Of a stretch of DNA of 64,000 nucleotides, positions 26,198 through 35,945 are shown piece by piece. Positions within the stretch are counted from its first letter, which is position 1, and each line of letters starts with the position of its first letter. The stretch comes from Limnovirga soli (GTDB lineage: Bacteria; Bacteroidota; Bacteroidia; Chitinophagales; Chitinophagaceae). The translations under genes and the position numbers were made by a program. The notes beneath the pieces were generated by a model. It was not told where the DNA came from, did no database searches, and saw only the letters and a program-made list of their open reading frames with translations. Where the stretch lies: the NCBI RefSeq assembly GCF_013106755.1, contig NZ_WHPF01000004.1, positions 124,001 to 188,000 on the forward strand. The letters run 5' to 3'.

Positions 26198-28387
26198 ATG
26201 AATTTGTTACCCGAACGTTCAGCAATTATCAGTCGTGCTTTTAGGCTTTGGTTGATTATAAGAAAACTAATTCCAAGGCGAAAGTGTCAAGCATTTGGCG
26301 CCGATAATGAGAATAATAGCCGACAGATAATGAGGGTCTATGTCATAAACCTAGATAGAGCCCCCAAACGCTGGTTCAAGATGAAGCAAGAACTTAGTCG
26401 AATATTGAACTCTTCGGGAACTAGACTTCTTGATTTAACTGAACGTCTTGTTGCAGTTGATGCTAAAGATTTTATTGAAGATCCAATCCCAGATGATAAG
26501 GTTACCCCATTTTATACACTGAGTGACCAACTTTTTGTAGAGCCTCAACCATTAATCCTTCCAACACAATTAGAATTAGATAGTCTAATTAAGATGACTC
26601 GAGCCGAATGCGCTGTTGCTCAATCACATATTAAAGTTTGGGAGAAAGTCGCGGCCGGTGAAAATGAATATACACTTATACTTGAAGATGATATCTGGTT
26701 TCATTTCAACTTTACAATAAAAATGGATAAAGTTTGGAATGATGTGTTATCAATAAGTGATGCCAAGACAAGTTTTGATATACTTTATCTATCCTATCTT
26801 GAAGTAAAATATGGTGCGCCAAAGACACTTCTTTCAAGGAATTTGTTTCGTCCAGTTCGTGGCCTTTGGCATTTATCTGGTTATGTTCTGTCAAGAGAAG
26901 GCGCAAAAAAACTAATTGACTCACTTCCAATACAAGGCCCCGTAGATCTTTGGATAAATCATCAGTTCAAAGGGTTAGATGTACTAGCATCTAAGCAGTC
27001 ATTAATTAGTCAACGTAGAGATATTACATCGTCAAATTCGTATTCAATACTTCCAACCTTAACTACAATCGGAGCAATTAATAGTGAAGGTGCTTCTTTG
27101 TTTAACATATATCCTTCCGAAAGACCAGTTTTTGTATTCGGTTCCGGAGGATCAGGTCTATCATCATTAGCAATGGCTTTATCTATGCTGGGGTATCGAT
27201 GTTGTAGTGATTTTGAGGACTTACCGAGTTGCGAGATTCAACGGGTTTTCGAGGGAAAAGGTGATAGGGTTTTCGATGCATACGTGAACATCGGTACTAT
27301 GTATTCTAGAGTTTGGGAATTAAAAACACGATATCCACAAGCAAAATTTATTCTTACTGCAATTGAAAATATAGAAGAAGACTTTGCGCTGTTTAAGATC
27401 AAACAAATCCTTGAAGATACTGACTTGACCATCCTTTATAAAAGGGAACTTAATAAATGGCGAGTTGTTTGTGAGCATTTAAGGAGTGCACCTCCTAATT
27501 GTAGCTATCCTGAACTACATGAGGTTGGACAAAGACCGATTCGTTCTGAAAATATTGAATTTGACCACGGTGTTAGATTTACTCATCCAAAACGTGACAC
27601 TTCACCATGGCTTATAGATTCTAAGAAATGCTGGCAAGGAATTAATTCTATAGCGGAAGACGGCGTGTCTAGTATCAATAGTGAGACTGTAAAAATTTCG
27701 GATCGGTTGGAATTCTGTGACACTAATCGTTGGTTAATACGGAGCGATACATTCACAGATAATTTAGCCTTGTTTAGGCCGAATAATGTGAATTTTGCAC
27801 CAAAAATTGGCGCAACTCTTTCCATTAAAAGTGAATCACTTGGAGTACGAGAGTATTCGTCTGCATCTATTAGTAGTAAGAGTCAATATTTATATGGAAG
27901 GTTCGAAGCTACTATAAAAGTCTCCAATACTCCGGGCGTAGTTACAGGTTTTTTTCTTCATCGTAACTCTCCTCGCCAAGAAATAGATATAGAGATAGCA
28001 GGAAATCGACCAAACCGACTATTGGTCAATGTTTTCTACAATCCAGGAGACATAGGTGCAAATTATGACTATGGATATAGAGGGTCTCCTAGCTACATTG
28101 ACCTTGGATTCGATGCATCTAAGGAAAATCACAGATATGCTATAGAGTGGAGTCCAAATGAGATTCGATGGTTTGTCGATGATGAATTAGTTCATAGGCG
28201 AGGTATTTGGGAACCTACTCCTATTCCACATCTACCAATGACACTCCATGCCAATAATTGGATAACCCGTTCTACTCAACTTGCAGGTCGAATCAATAAT
28301 AGAAACCTCCCTACTGTTTCTATTTTTCATAATATCGAGGTTAAAGCAAAAATTAATGGCGCCGATTACGAGGTAAAAACTAAATAG
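26198..28387 (+). CDS. Three-part fusion: GT25 + sulfotransferase-like + GH16
   Basis: 729 aa with three modules. (1) Residues ~46-260 are a GT25 (LPS-type) glycosyltransferase: VYVINLDRAPKRW at 47-59, SH at 143-144, and LILEDDIWF with EDD at 163-165. (2) Residues ~305-430 resemble a P-loop sulfotransferase: PVFVFGSGGSGLSSLAMAL matches the 5'-phosphosulfate loop region, then SMLGYRC and YPQAKFILTA. (3) Residues ~505-720 are a GH16 glucanase-like beta-sandwich with the catalytic motif E595-I-D597-I-E599, preceded by SQYLYGRFEATIKV and followed by HRYAIEWSPNEIRWFVDDELV. All GH16 catalytic carboxylates are present. No signal peptide is seen, so the hydrolase would be cytosolic unless exported otherwise. 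An alternative start at M46 would keep all domains. I know of no family with this combination. Confidence 0.82.
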   Translation: MNLLPERSAIISRAFRLWLIIRKLIPRRKCQAFGADNENNSRQIMRVYVINLDRAPKRWFKMKQELSRILNSSGTRLLDLTERLVAVDAKDFIEDPIPDDKVTPFYTLSDQLFVEPQPLILPTQLELDSLIKMTRAECAVAQSHIKVWEKVAAGENEYTLILEDDIWFHFNFTIKMDKVWNDVLSISDAKTSFDILYLSYLEVKYGAPKTLLSRNLFRPVRGLWHLSGYVLSREGAKKLIDSLPIQGPVDLWINHQFKGLDVLASKQSLISQRRDITSSNSYSILPTLTTIGAINSEGASLFNIYPSERPVFVFGSGGSGLSSLAMALSMLGYRCCSDFEDLPSCEIQRVFEGKGDRVFDAYVNIGTMYSRVWELKTRYPQAKFILTAIENIEEDFALFKIKQILEDTDLTILYKRELNKWRVVCEHLRSAPPNCSYPELHEVGQRPIRSENIEFDHGVRFTHPKRDTSPWLIDSKKCWQGINSIAEDGVSSINSETVKISDRLEFCDTNRWLIRSDTFTDNLALFRPNNVNFAPKIGATLSIKSESLGVREYSSASISSKSQYLYGRFEATIKVSNTPGVVTGFFLHRNSPRQEIDIEIAGNRPNRLLVNVFYNPGDIGANYDYGYRGSPSYIDLGFDASKENHRYAIEWSPNEIRWFVDDELVHRRGIWEPTPIPHLPMTLHANNWITRSTQLAGRINNRNLPTVSIFHNIEVKAKINGADYEVKTK

Positions 28388-28422
28388 GACAGGGCATTGA
28401 ATGAATTTAAGAAATACAAAAA

Positions 28423-30057
28423 ATGAAAATATTATCATATAACCCAGGCCATGATGGCACCTTGGCTTATCTTGTAGATGGTCGATTGGTAATCTCGATC
28501 GAGGCAGAAAAAGACTCACACTATCGACATTCACCTCTATCTATACTAGATGTACTTAGCATTTTTGGAGATATAGCAGAGCTGCCAGATATCCTCTGTA
28601 GAGGTGGATGGTGGCCTGGAAATAATAACTTAACAGAACAAAGACTAATTTCAGGATATTATGGCATAGGTAATGATGACATGGTAATTAGTCATGAACA
28701 TCTATTCGGGAAAAAGGTACATTACTTCTCATCTTCACACGAACGTTCTCATATATTATGTGCTTTTGGGATGTCAAATTTTCCTAAAGGTACTCCCTGT
28801 TATGCTTTAATTTGGGAGGGAGTGTTTGGCTCGTTTTACGAAATAGATAACGAATTAAACATAACAAAGATTGCCGATGTAATGCCAGAACCAGGACATC
28901 GTTATGCATTGCTTTATGGTATAGCAGATCCAACTTTTGATAAAAGCGTTGCTGAATTTTCGAGATTGTCTGATGCAGGAAAGCTTATGGCTCTCGCTTC
29001 TTTTTCGAAACGAAATAAACCTACTAATGAAGAGGAAAAGTTAATTTTATTTCTAATGCAAGATTGTAAGCACCTTAAACCACTGCAATGTCAGACATTA
29101 AAAGATTATCGCCATTACAATATTGGATTAGATGATGTTGAATTTCGAAATTTTGCCGGAATTTTTAGTGATCGCATATTTGAACGCTTTTATCAATATG
29201 CTAAATTGAATTTGAAGCGTAACATGCCATTATTAATTGCCGGGGGATGTGGACTTAACTGTGATTGGAATACGAAATGGAAAGAGACTAATTTATTTTC
29301 AGAAGTTTTTGTGCCACCTGTAGCTAACGATTCTGGGTCGGCTATTGGAACTGCTATTGATGCTCAATTATATTTCACAGGTGACCCTAAGATAGAATGG
29401 AGTGTGTATTCTGGTCGTGAATTTGTAACCAATGGTTCATATGATGCAACCTTATTTGACGAGTATGAAGTCAGCTATGAAATGGTTTCTGAAATGTTGG
29501 CCAATAATTTAATTCTTGGATGGGTAAACGGAAAATACGAAATAGGCCCCCGTGCATTAGGAAATCGTTCAATTCTAGCAGAACCATTTCAAGATAGTAC
29601 ACGGGTACGATTGAATGAGATTAAGCAACGTGAACAGTTTCGCCCAATTGCACCGGTTTGTATGGCTGAAGACGCAGAAAAATTGTTTTCTTGCGATCGA
29701 CCCAGTCCATTTATGTTGTATACAAAACTTGTTTCGACCGATAACCTAGCCGCAGTGACACATGTAAACGGAACTGCAAGGGTCCAAACCGTCTCTTCTG
29801 AAACTAATAATCACTTGTACAACCTGCTAATTGAATTTAAAAGGCTTACGGGTTTTGGTGTTTTATGCAATACTTCTTTAAACTTTAATGGAAAGGGATT
29901 CATAAACAATATTTCTGACCTTGCTGACTATACAGTTGAACATAAATTGGATGGTTTTGTAATTAAGGAACGATGCTACATGCTGAAATCTTCGCCGTAT
30001 TATCATAAATATTTAACTATGAAAAATAGGAATAATGATCTTTTAATCCAGAGATAA
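28423..30057 (+). CDS. Carbamoyltransferase, NodU/CmcH family
   Basis: 544 aa. The N-terminal kinase-like (Kae1-type) domain begins MKILSYNPGHDGTLAYLVDG and contains SSHERSHILCAFG at ~103. The C-terminal YrdC-like part has EIGPRALGNRSILAEP at ~371-386 and EQFRPIAPVC. These are the hallmarks of carbamoyltransferases that move a carbamoyl group from carbamoyl-phosphate (via carbamoyl-AMP) onto a hydroxyl, as in Nod factors and some antibiotics. It sits 35 nt after the GT25/sulfotransferase/GH16 fusion and in the same direction, so it probably decorates the glycan built by the two upstream enzymes. The length is normal for the family. Confidence 0.9.
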   Translation: MKILSYNPGHDGTLAYLVDGRLVISIEAEKDSHYRHSPLSILDVLSIFGDIAELPDILCRGGWWPGNNNLTEQRLISGYYGIGNDDMVISHEHLFGKKVHYFSSSHERSHILCAFGMSNFPKGTPCYALIWEGVFGSFYEIDNELNITKIADVMPEPGHRYALLYGIADPTFDKSVAEFSRLSDAGKLMALASFSKRNKPTNEEEKLILFLMQDCKHLKPLQCQTLKDYRHYNIGLDDVEFRNFAGIFSDRIFERFYQYAKLNLKRNMPLLIAGGCGLNCDWNTKWKETNLFSEVFVPPVANDSGSAIGTAIDAQLYFTGDPKIEWSVYSGREFVTNGSYDATLFDEYEVSYEMVSEMLANNLILGWVNGKYEIGPRALGNRSILAEPFQDSTRVRLNEIKQREQFRPIAPVCMAEDAEKLFSCDRPSPFMLYTKLVSTDNLAAVTHVNGTARVQTVSSETNNHLYNLLIEFKRLTGFGVLCNTSLNFNGKGFINNISDLADYTVEHKLDGFVIKERCYMLKSSPYYHKYLTMKNRNNDLLIQR

Positions 30058-30314
30058 AATTAATACACACAACAAAAGTATTTGCAAAAGCTGGGGCTTG
30101 ACGGAAGTACAATCGGCGGCAAATCCAAACTTTTTTTCGGGCTGGAAAAGCAAACATCAACTTAAGTACAAAATTTCAACTTTTATTTTTTAATTTAGCA
30201 ACAGTAGCGGGCAGAAGGAATATTAATATCCCATTTGCAGCAATACTTGGACGTTGTACATCATCCTAGACAACATCCTACCTAAATTCAAACTAACATG
30301 ACTTTGCCGACACG
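30058..30314 (+). other. Intergenic stretch with an older, incomplete cassette-end copy
   Basis: There is no gene. TTTGCAAAAGC at ~30083 resembles the right arm of the palindromic elements described at 30315 and 37137. The stretch TTTCAACTTTTATTTTTTAA at 30174-30193, followed by GCAACAGTAGCGGGCAG, matches 37338-37360 and the CAACAGTTAGCCGGGGCGG end at 37431. It looks like the tail of a previous repeat unit, followed by a ~100-bp filler without a gene. Confidence 0.45.
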
Positions 30315-30393
30315 ACCCAACGCTATTTTTAGCACATTGCAAGGCACACAAAACCCCGACACAAAGCCAACCTTGCAAAGAGCTAAAAATGCC
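30315..30393. repeat. attC-like palindromic element, left of Wadjet operon
   Basis: Left arm CGCTATTTTTAGCACATTGCAAGG spans 30321-30344 and right arm CCTTGCAAAGAGCTAAAAATGCC spans 30371-30393. They pair along ~22 bp around a 26-nt loop. ACCCAAC at 30315-30321 fits RYYYAAC. The inner core (TTGCAAGG/CCTTGCAA) and the loop (CACACAA..CCGACACAAAGCCAA) are shared with 37148-37217, but the outer stem differs while staying self-complementary. This pattern of conserved folding rather than sequence is what integron attC sites show. GTTAGCG at 30507-30513 would be the opposite core. Confidence 0.55.
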
Positions 30394-30499
30394 AACTCAC
30401 AGCCCACCCACCCCGGCTGAAGGAATTCTTATCAGTTTTATACCAATACTTCCGCAAAGAGCATCATTCGCCAGGCCTAAAATAGCAGTCAATAATATT

Positions 30500-30507
30500 T
30501 ATATTTG
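30500..30507 (+). promoter_or_regulatory. Candidate Bacteroidota -7 element for jetABCD
   Basis: TATATTTG fits the TAnnTTTG -7 consensus of Bacteroidota sigma-ABfr promoters and lies 20 nt before the jetA ATG. A clear -33 TTTG at the right distance is not seen. It overlaps the G of GTTAGCG, the proposed cassette edge. Confidence 0.3.
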
Positions 30508-30526
30508 TTAGCGTAGTTATAATTCA

Positions 30527-31981
30527 ATGACATTTAGCACAATATATCAGTTACTTAAAACTCATCGGACAGTTACCCTAATAACTGCCGACAGTGCTGC
30601 ATTGATTATTAGTTTTCTTTTTAAGTCATTTAAACAAAATCCAAATGGGTTTAAATCAGAGACGATTTCTGAAAAGGATTTGATAGAACAGCTTTCAGAC
30701 TACCTCTATATTCTTAATAAAGACGAAAATCAGTTTCCACGACAGCCGAAACAATATTTGACTGACTGGACTAACGCTGGTTACTTAAGGAAGTACCCAA
30801 TAAAAAACGATGAGTTTCTTTATGAGCTGACTGCTGCAACCGAGAATGCTTTTAAGTGGATTGATAGTTTAGATAAAAGGGAGTTTGTTGGGCAAGAATC
30901 TCGTTTAAAAAACTTATTTGAAAGCCTTAAGGAACTTTCAACTAAATCTAAAAGGGATTATGCGAGTCGCTTAAAAGAATTAGAAGCAAAGAAAAAGCAA
31001 ATTGAACAGGAGATTGAAGATTTGAAACATGGTAAAATGGAGGTACTTGACGAGAGACAGATTAAAGAGCAGTATTTCTTAATTGAGGAAACAGCCAAAA
31101 ATCTGCTTGCAGATTTTAAGCAGGTAGAGCAAAATTTTCGAGACTTAGACAGACGATTTAGGCAAAAAATAATTACTACAAACTTAGCAAAAGGAAAAGT
31201 TCTGGAAGACCTTTTTCAACAGCAAAGTAATCTGTTAGAAGAAGACCAAGGGAAAAGTTTCAATGCATTTTGGGAGTTTCTCCTTTCTCAATCTAAGCAA
31301 GACGAATTTGAAAAGATGCTGAATGAAGTATTGAGTCTTCCCGCAGTGCAGGAAGTTCAACGTGAAAGTTTCAGTATAGCTAATGTTAGAAACGATTTGA
31401 TTGAGGCAGGCGATAAAACAAAACGTTCAACTAATTCTTTACTTGAGCAGCTAAGAAAATACCTTGAGCATAAATCTTTTACCGAGAATAAGAGAATCTA
31501 CGACAATATTCAAGAAGCTTTAAGGATAATTACGATAAACACTGATAAAGATTTCAGTAAACTTGACTGGTTAGTATTGGACAATGTAATTGATATTAAT
31601 TTGATTTTAGGGCATGGTTGGGAAATTAGAGGGTTCAAGCCGCCAGAGAAAATCAAATTTGCCAATAATAACCTCGAAGAAGGCAAAAACACAAACGATA
31701 ACAACCAGTTGTATAACCAATTTGAGATTAGTGTTGCAGAATTGAAAAACAATATCAAAACGGCTCTTAAAAACAAATCTCACATTGCTTTCTCTGATTT
31801 TGTAAAAGAGTTTGAAATAAGTAAAGGTGTAGCGGAAATAGTCGCATATGTTGAAATTGCATCAACTGAAAAAAGTCGACACATTGTCAAAAACGATGCA
31901 TATGACTTTATTGAAATGAAAAATTCTAAAACTAATAAGAACTTCAAAGTGAAAGTTCCTCAAATTGTTTTTTGCAAATGA
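30527..31981 (+). CDS. jetA: Wadjet subunit JetA (DUF3375, kleisin-like)
   Basis: 484 aa. The start STIYQLLKTHRTVTLITADSAALIISFL and the wing YLTDWTNAGYLRKY are typical of DUF3375, the first gene of type I Wadjet. A long coiled-coil lies at ~130-215, and C-terminal winged-helix-like segments end the protein. In Wadjet, JetA acts as the MukF-like kleisin that bridges the JetC SMC heads. The complex extrudes DNA loops on small circular plasmids, and JetD then cuts. It is the first of four genes that overlap by ATGA, so they are translationally coupled. Identification rests on the family-specific N-terminus and on the three following genes. Confidence 0.92.
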   Translation: MTFSTIYQLLKTHRTVTLITADSAALIISFLFKSFKQNPNGFKSETISEKDLIEQLSDYLYILNKDENQFPRQPKQYLTDWTNAGYLRKYPIKNDEFLYELTAATENAFKWIDSLDKREFVGQESRLKNLFESLKELSTKSKRDYASRLKELEAKKKQIEQEIEDLKHGKMEVLDERQIKEQYFLIEETAKNLLADFKQVEQNFRDLDRRFRQKIITTNLAKGKVLEDLFQQQSNLLEEDQGKSFNAFWEFLLSQSKQDEFEKMLNEVLSLPAVQEVQRESFSIANVRNDLIEAGDKTKRSTNSLLEQLRKYLEHKSFTENKRIYDNIQEALRIITINTDKDFSKLDWLVLDNVIDINLILGHGWEIRGFKPPEKIKFANNNLEEGKNTNDNNQLYNQFEISVAELKNNIKTALKNKSHIAFSDFVKEFEISKGVAEIVAYVEIASTEKSRHIVKNDAYDFIEMKNSKTNKNFKVKVPQIVFCK

Positions 31982-32547
31982 TTAAACAATATTCACACAT
32001 ATTAGTTGCTTTACTTAAAGGGATAGTTTACAGTCATCAGGAAAAAGTATGGGATGAACTACTTAAGCCTGAAAATGAATCTGATGTTAAAAGGTATTTT
32101 GCTGACATTAATCTTGAACTAATAATTGATAAATCTGAAGGATATGCCTACTTGAAGCAAAAACAAAGTGAAGAGGAAGATGAGGAAGCACCAAAGCTTA
32201 TTGAAAGGCGACAACTCAATTTTCATGTTTCCCTTTTGTGTTTACTCCTTCGCAAGCACTTAATAGAGAATGATAGAGAAGGTGAATCAACAAAAGCAAT
32301 TCTAACCAGAGACGAAATAATTCAATTAGTAAAACCCTTTTATAGAGAAACAACCAATGAGGCAAATCAGCAGAAGCAGATTGAAGCGGCAATGAAAAGA
32401 GTAATTGAAGAGGGATTTTTACGAAAAATGAAAACAGAAGAAGAACAATATGAGATAAACAGAATTATCAAGGCATTTGTAAACGCTGACGTTGTAAAAG
32501 ATGCTTTAGATAAACTTCAAAACTATGCCAACCAATATTCAGAATGA
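31978..32547 (+). CDS. jetB: Wadjet subunit JetB (DUF4194, MukE-like)
   Basis: 189 aa from the ATG at 31978, which overlaps the jetA stop as ATGA; an upstream TTG at 31972 is possible but less likely. The DUF4194 pattern is visible: YSHILVALLKGIVYSHQEKVWDEL at the start, FADINLELIIDKSEGYAYLKQ, then RRQLNFHVSLLCLLLRKHL and a C-terminal winged-helix with EGFLRKM. JetB is the MukE-like KITE subunit binding the JetA kleisin. The next gene overlaps its stop codon by 4 nt. Confidence 0.92.
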   Translation: MIKQYSHILVALLKGIVYSHQEKVWDELLKPENESDVKRYFADINLELIIDKSEGYAYLKQKQSEEEDEEAPKLIERRQLNFHVSLLCLLLRKHLIENDREGESTKAILTRDEIIQLVKPFYRETTNEANQQKQIEAAMKRVIEEGFLRKMKTEEEQYEINRIIKAFVNADVVKDALDKLQNYANQYSE

Positions 32548-35500
32548 GTGAATTAGAGTTTAATATTGATAATACAAAAACAGGCTTCCGACTTCATTCG
32601 GTTGAACTGCTTAATTGGGGAACCTTTCACAACAAAATATGGAAGATAGAACCGCATGGGAATAATTCTCTTTTAACAGGCGATGTTGGTTCAGGAAAGT
32701 CTACACTAGTAGATGCCTTGACCTGTTTAATTGTACCGCACTATAAGATAAGCTTTAATAAAGCTGCTGGTGCAGAAAAAAACGAAAGAAGTTTACTTAC
32801 TTATATAAAAGGCGAATACAAGAATACAAAAAACGATGATAACGATTCAAGAGAAAAAGCTGTTTCACTTCGTTATAACAATCAAAGTGATTCAACTTTT
32901 AGTGTAATTGTTGCCAACTTCACAAATGAAGGTTATAGAGAATCAGTTTCATTGGCACAGGTTTTTTGGATTGAAAATGACAAGCCACAAAAATTTTTAA
33001 TTATTAGGGAAAAGTTCTCTCTTTCAATAAAAGAAAACTTTTCAAATATTGAAGATGCAAAGGAGTTAAGGAAGCGAATGAAAGACCTTCCAAATACCGA
33101 GATATTTGACGATAACTTTTCAAAGTATAGCCAGCGATTTCGTCATTTATTTGGGATGCAAACAGACAAAGCAATTGATTTGTTTTATCAAACAGTTTCA
33201 ATGAAGTCAGTTAGCAGCTTAACTTTTTTTGTAAGAGAGCAAATGCTCGAAAGAACAGAAATTAAATCCCAAATTGAAGATTTAAAGAAACGTTTTGATG
33301 ATTTGAACAAAGCATACGAAGCAGTTCAATTAGCACGGCGACAGAAGGAAACTCTTGAACCACTAGTTGACTTCTGCAAAAGTTTCAGAGAGTTTGAAGA
33401 AAGGATTCAGGATATTGATAATATTGTAAGTGCAGTACCAAGTTATTTTGCTTCAAAAAAAATCTCGTTACTTGAAGATGAAATTGGTGATTGCGAAAGA
33501 AAGCTGCTTCAAATTACAGGACAACTATCAAGCATTGAGGAATTGCTCAACACTAAACGAGATAATTTAAATCAGATTAAGCAAAACATAAGAAGTAATG
33601 GAGGAGAAAGATTAGAAAAAATTGCAGAAGAAATTCAGGCAAAAGAAAAATTGGCGGAGAACAAAAAAGGAAAACACAAAGAATATTCAGAATTGACTTC
33701 GCTTTGCGAATTGGAAACGGCAAATACCGATAAAACATTTTTCAAAAATAAGAAAAACGCAGAAGAAAAAGTAGAAGCATTAAAAACAAGACAAGATGAA
33801 ATCCTTTCTGAAATAGGAAAAATCGCAGGAGCTAAATCAACAGTTGAAGAATACATACAAGCGGAATCTAGAGAGTTGGAATCCTTGAAGCAAAGAGAAA
33901 ATCAAATCCCTTTAGAGTTTTTAAATATTCGTGGGCAATTATCTGATGCGTTAGAGATAGACGAAGAAGAAATTCCATTTGCAGGAGAGTTGCTACGAGT
34001 AAACGAACACGAAGAAGATTGGGAAGGTGCATTGGAAAGGTTATTGAGAGGTTTTGGTGTTAGCTTGTTAGTTCCTGAAAAGCATTACAGTCAAATCAGT
34101 AACTACATCAATCAAAAAAGATTGATAGACAATAGAAACAAAGGAATGAGGTTTGAATATTTCAAAGTTCCTTATTCCTTCAAGCAATCCAAGTATGCCG
34201 AAGTTGATATTGATTCGGTTGTATATAAGATTGAAATTAAGTCCGACAGCCCTTTTGAAAGTTGGTTAGAAAATGAGCTTCAAAAACGATTCAACTTGCG
34301 TTGTGTTTCACTCGACGAGTTCCAAAGATTGTCAAGTGATGTAATTACTAAGGAAGGTCAATATAAAGTTGGCAATCAAAGACACATTAAAGACGACAGG
34401 CGTGATTTGTGGGATAGAAGAAATTTTGTTTTAGGTTGGAGTAATCAAGAAAAGATCAAAGCAGTTGAAAAGCACTTGAACCAATTGCGAATTAGTTTCA
34501 AAGAATTTGAGGATAAAGAAAAAGATTTAAAAACAGAGAATAAGAACAACAGCATTATTCAAAATAAACTTTCACAACTTCTTGGTTACAAAAATTGGTT
34601 TGAGTTAAATTGGAAGGATGAAATAGAAGCTATTACAAAACTTGAGAATGAGAGAAATGAACTACAAGACAGTAATAACATTCTAAAAACCTTACAAGAA
34701 AAATTAATTGTTGTTCAAAGTGAAATAACTGAACAAGAGAAGCTACAAAAAGAAAAGTTAGGAGATGAAAGAAGTTTAAAAGATAAAGTCAAAGAGTATG
34801 GCGATGAAGTAACTGAATGTACGTCAACTGTAAATACCCTTCTTCAAGGAGAGAAGGAAAAATTCTATCCCAAAATAGAACAGGAAATAAAAGACATTAC
34901 CTACACAATAAAGAACATAGATAAAGTTAGAGATAATCTTGTAAGAGAACTCAACGAAGAACGAAAAAGAGTTTCAGGAAGACAAAATACAGTAAGAGAT
35001 AAAATTATTCAGAAGATGAGGGAGTACAAAGATAAGTTCCCTTCCGATTCGCTTGAACTATCTGATGACATTGAAGCAAGAGGGGAATACTTGTACAAAC
35101 TCGAAAAGATTATAAATGAAGGATTGCCAGTACATGAGGCAACACTTAAAACAATGTTGAATAAAAACACAATTGATGACATTGTTGCTTTTGATAATAA
35201 ACTTGACATTCACGAAAAAGAAATCAGAATCAAAATAAAAAACATTAATGAGCATTTAAGAGAAATTGAATTTAATAAGGGCACTTATATTGAGTTGATT
35301 GCCGACAGAAACAGAGACCAAGAGATAAAAATTTTTAAAGAGGATTTGAAGGCATGTTACAGTAATATTTTAGATACGAACGATGCTTACACAGAAAACA
35401 GATTTAATGATGTTCAAAAAATTCTCAACAGGTTTAGGAGTAACGAGAATAAGGATATCGACTGGACAAACAAAGTGACTGATGTAAGAAATTGGTTTGA

Positions 35501-35945
35501 TTTCAACGCAAGTGAAAGATACTTTGTAGACAATTCAGAAAAGGAGTTTTACGCTGGGAGCTCAGGCAAATCAGGTGGACAAAAGGAGAAGCTAGCTTAT
35601 ACAATTATTGCTTCAGCATTGGCTTATCAATTCGGTTTAAAAATTGGAGAACCAAAAAGTAAATCATTCCGTTTTGCAGTAATTGATGAAGCGTTTGGAA
35701 AAGGAAGTGATTCGAGTGCTGAATATGGACTTGAACTTTTTAAAAAATTAAATTTGCAATTACTAATTGTTACACCTCTTCAAAAGATTCACGTCATTGA
35801 AAATTATATTAGCTCAGTTAACTATGTGTCGAATACAGAAGGAAACAATTCAGAAATTCAAAACTTGACAATTGAGGAATATAAAGACAAGAAATTTCTT
35901 TATAATACAAATAGCAAAATTGAAGTTGTAGAAGCAAAAGAATGA
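32544..35945 (+). CDS. jetC: Wadjet SMC-like ATPase JetC
   Basis: 1133 aa, an SMC/MukB-like ATPase. Walker A is GDVGSGKST at 46-54. Two long coiled-coil arms (~230-450 and ~640-930) flank a hinge region (~470-620). The ABC signature is SGKSGGQKEKL at ~1003-1013, and Walker B is FAVIDEAFGKGSD at ~1043-1055, with catalytic Glu after Asp. It powers loop extrusion used to sense small circular DNA. It begins inside the jetB stop (ATGA) and ends inside the jetD start (ATGA). The gene is full length with intact motifs. Confidence 0.94.
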   Translation: MSELEFNIDNTKTGFRLHSVELLNWGTFHNKIWKIEPHGNNSLLTGDVGSGKSTLVDALTCLIVPHYKISFNKAAGAEKNERSLLTYIKGEYKNTKNDDNDSREKAVSLRYNNQSDSTFSVIVANFTNEGYRESVSLAQVFWIENDKPQKFLIIREKFSLSIKENFSNIEDAKELRKRMKDLPNTEIFDDNFSKYSQRFRHLFGMQTDKAIDLFYQTVSMKSVSSLTFFVREQMLERTEIKSQIEDLKKRFDDLNKAYEAVQLARRQKETLEPLVDFCKSFREFEERIQDIDNIVSAVPSYFASKKISLLEDEIGDCERKLLQITGQLSSIEELLNTKRDNLNQIKQNIRSNGGERLEKIAEEIQAKEKLAENKKGKHKEYSELTSLCELETANTDKTFFKNKKNAEEKVEALKTRQDEILSEIGKIAGAKSTVEEYIQAESRELESLKQRENQIPLEFLNIRGQLSDALEIDEEEIPFAGELLRVNEHEEDWEGALERLLRGFGVSLLVPEKHYSQISNYINQKRLIDNRNKGMRFEYFKVPYSFKQSKYAEVDIDSVVYKIEIKSDSPFESWLENELQKRFNLRCVSLDEFQRLSSDVITKEGQYKVGNQRHIKDDRRDLWDRRNFVLGWSNQEKIKAVEKHLNQLRISFKEFEDKEKDLKTENKNNSIIQNKLSQLLGYKNWFELNWKDEIEAITKLENERNELQDSNNILKTLQEKLIVVQSEITEQEKLQKEKLGDERSLKDKVKEYGDEVTECTSTVNTLLQGEKEKFYPKIEQEIKDITYTIKNIDKVRDNLVRELNEERKRVSGRQNTVRDKIIQKMREYKDKFPSDSLELSDDIEARGEYLYKLEKIINEGLPVHEATLKTMLNKNTIDDIVAFDNKLDIHEKEIRIKIKNINEHLREIEFNKGTYIELIADRNRDQEIKIFKEDLKACYSNILDTNDAYTENRFNDVQKILNRFRSNENKDIDWTNKVTDVRNWFDFNASERYFVDNSEKEFYAGSSGKSGGQKEKLAYTIIASALAYQFGLKIGEPKSKSFRFAVIDEAFGKGSDSSAEYGLELFKKLNLQLLIVTPLQKIHVIENYISSVNYVSNTEGNNSEIQNLTIEEYKDKKFLYNTNSKIEVVEAKE

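Noticed and set aside
31972-31977. TTG start for jetB two codons upstream
   Set aside because: The ATG at 31978 gives the ATGA overlap that also joins jetB-jetC and jetC-jetD.
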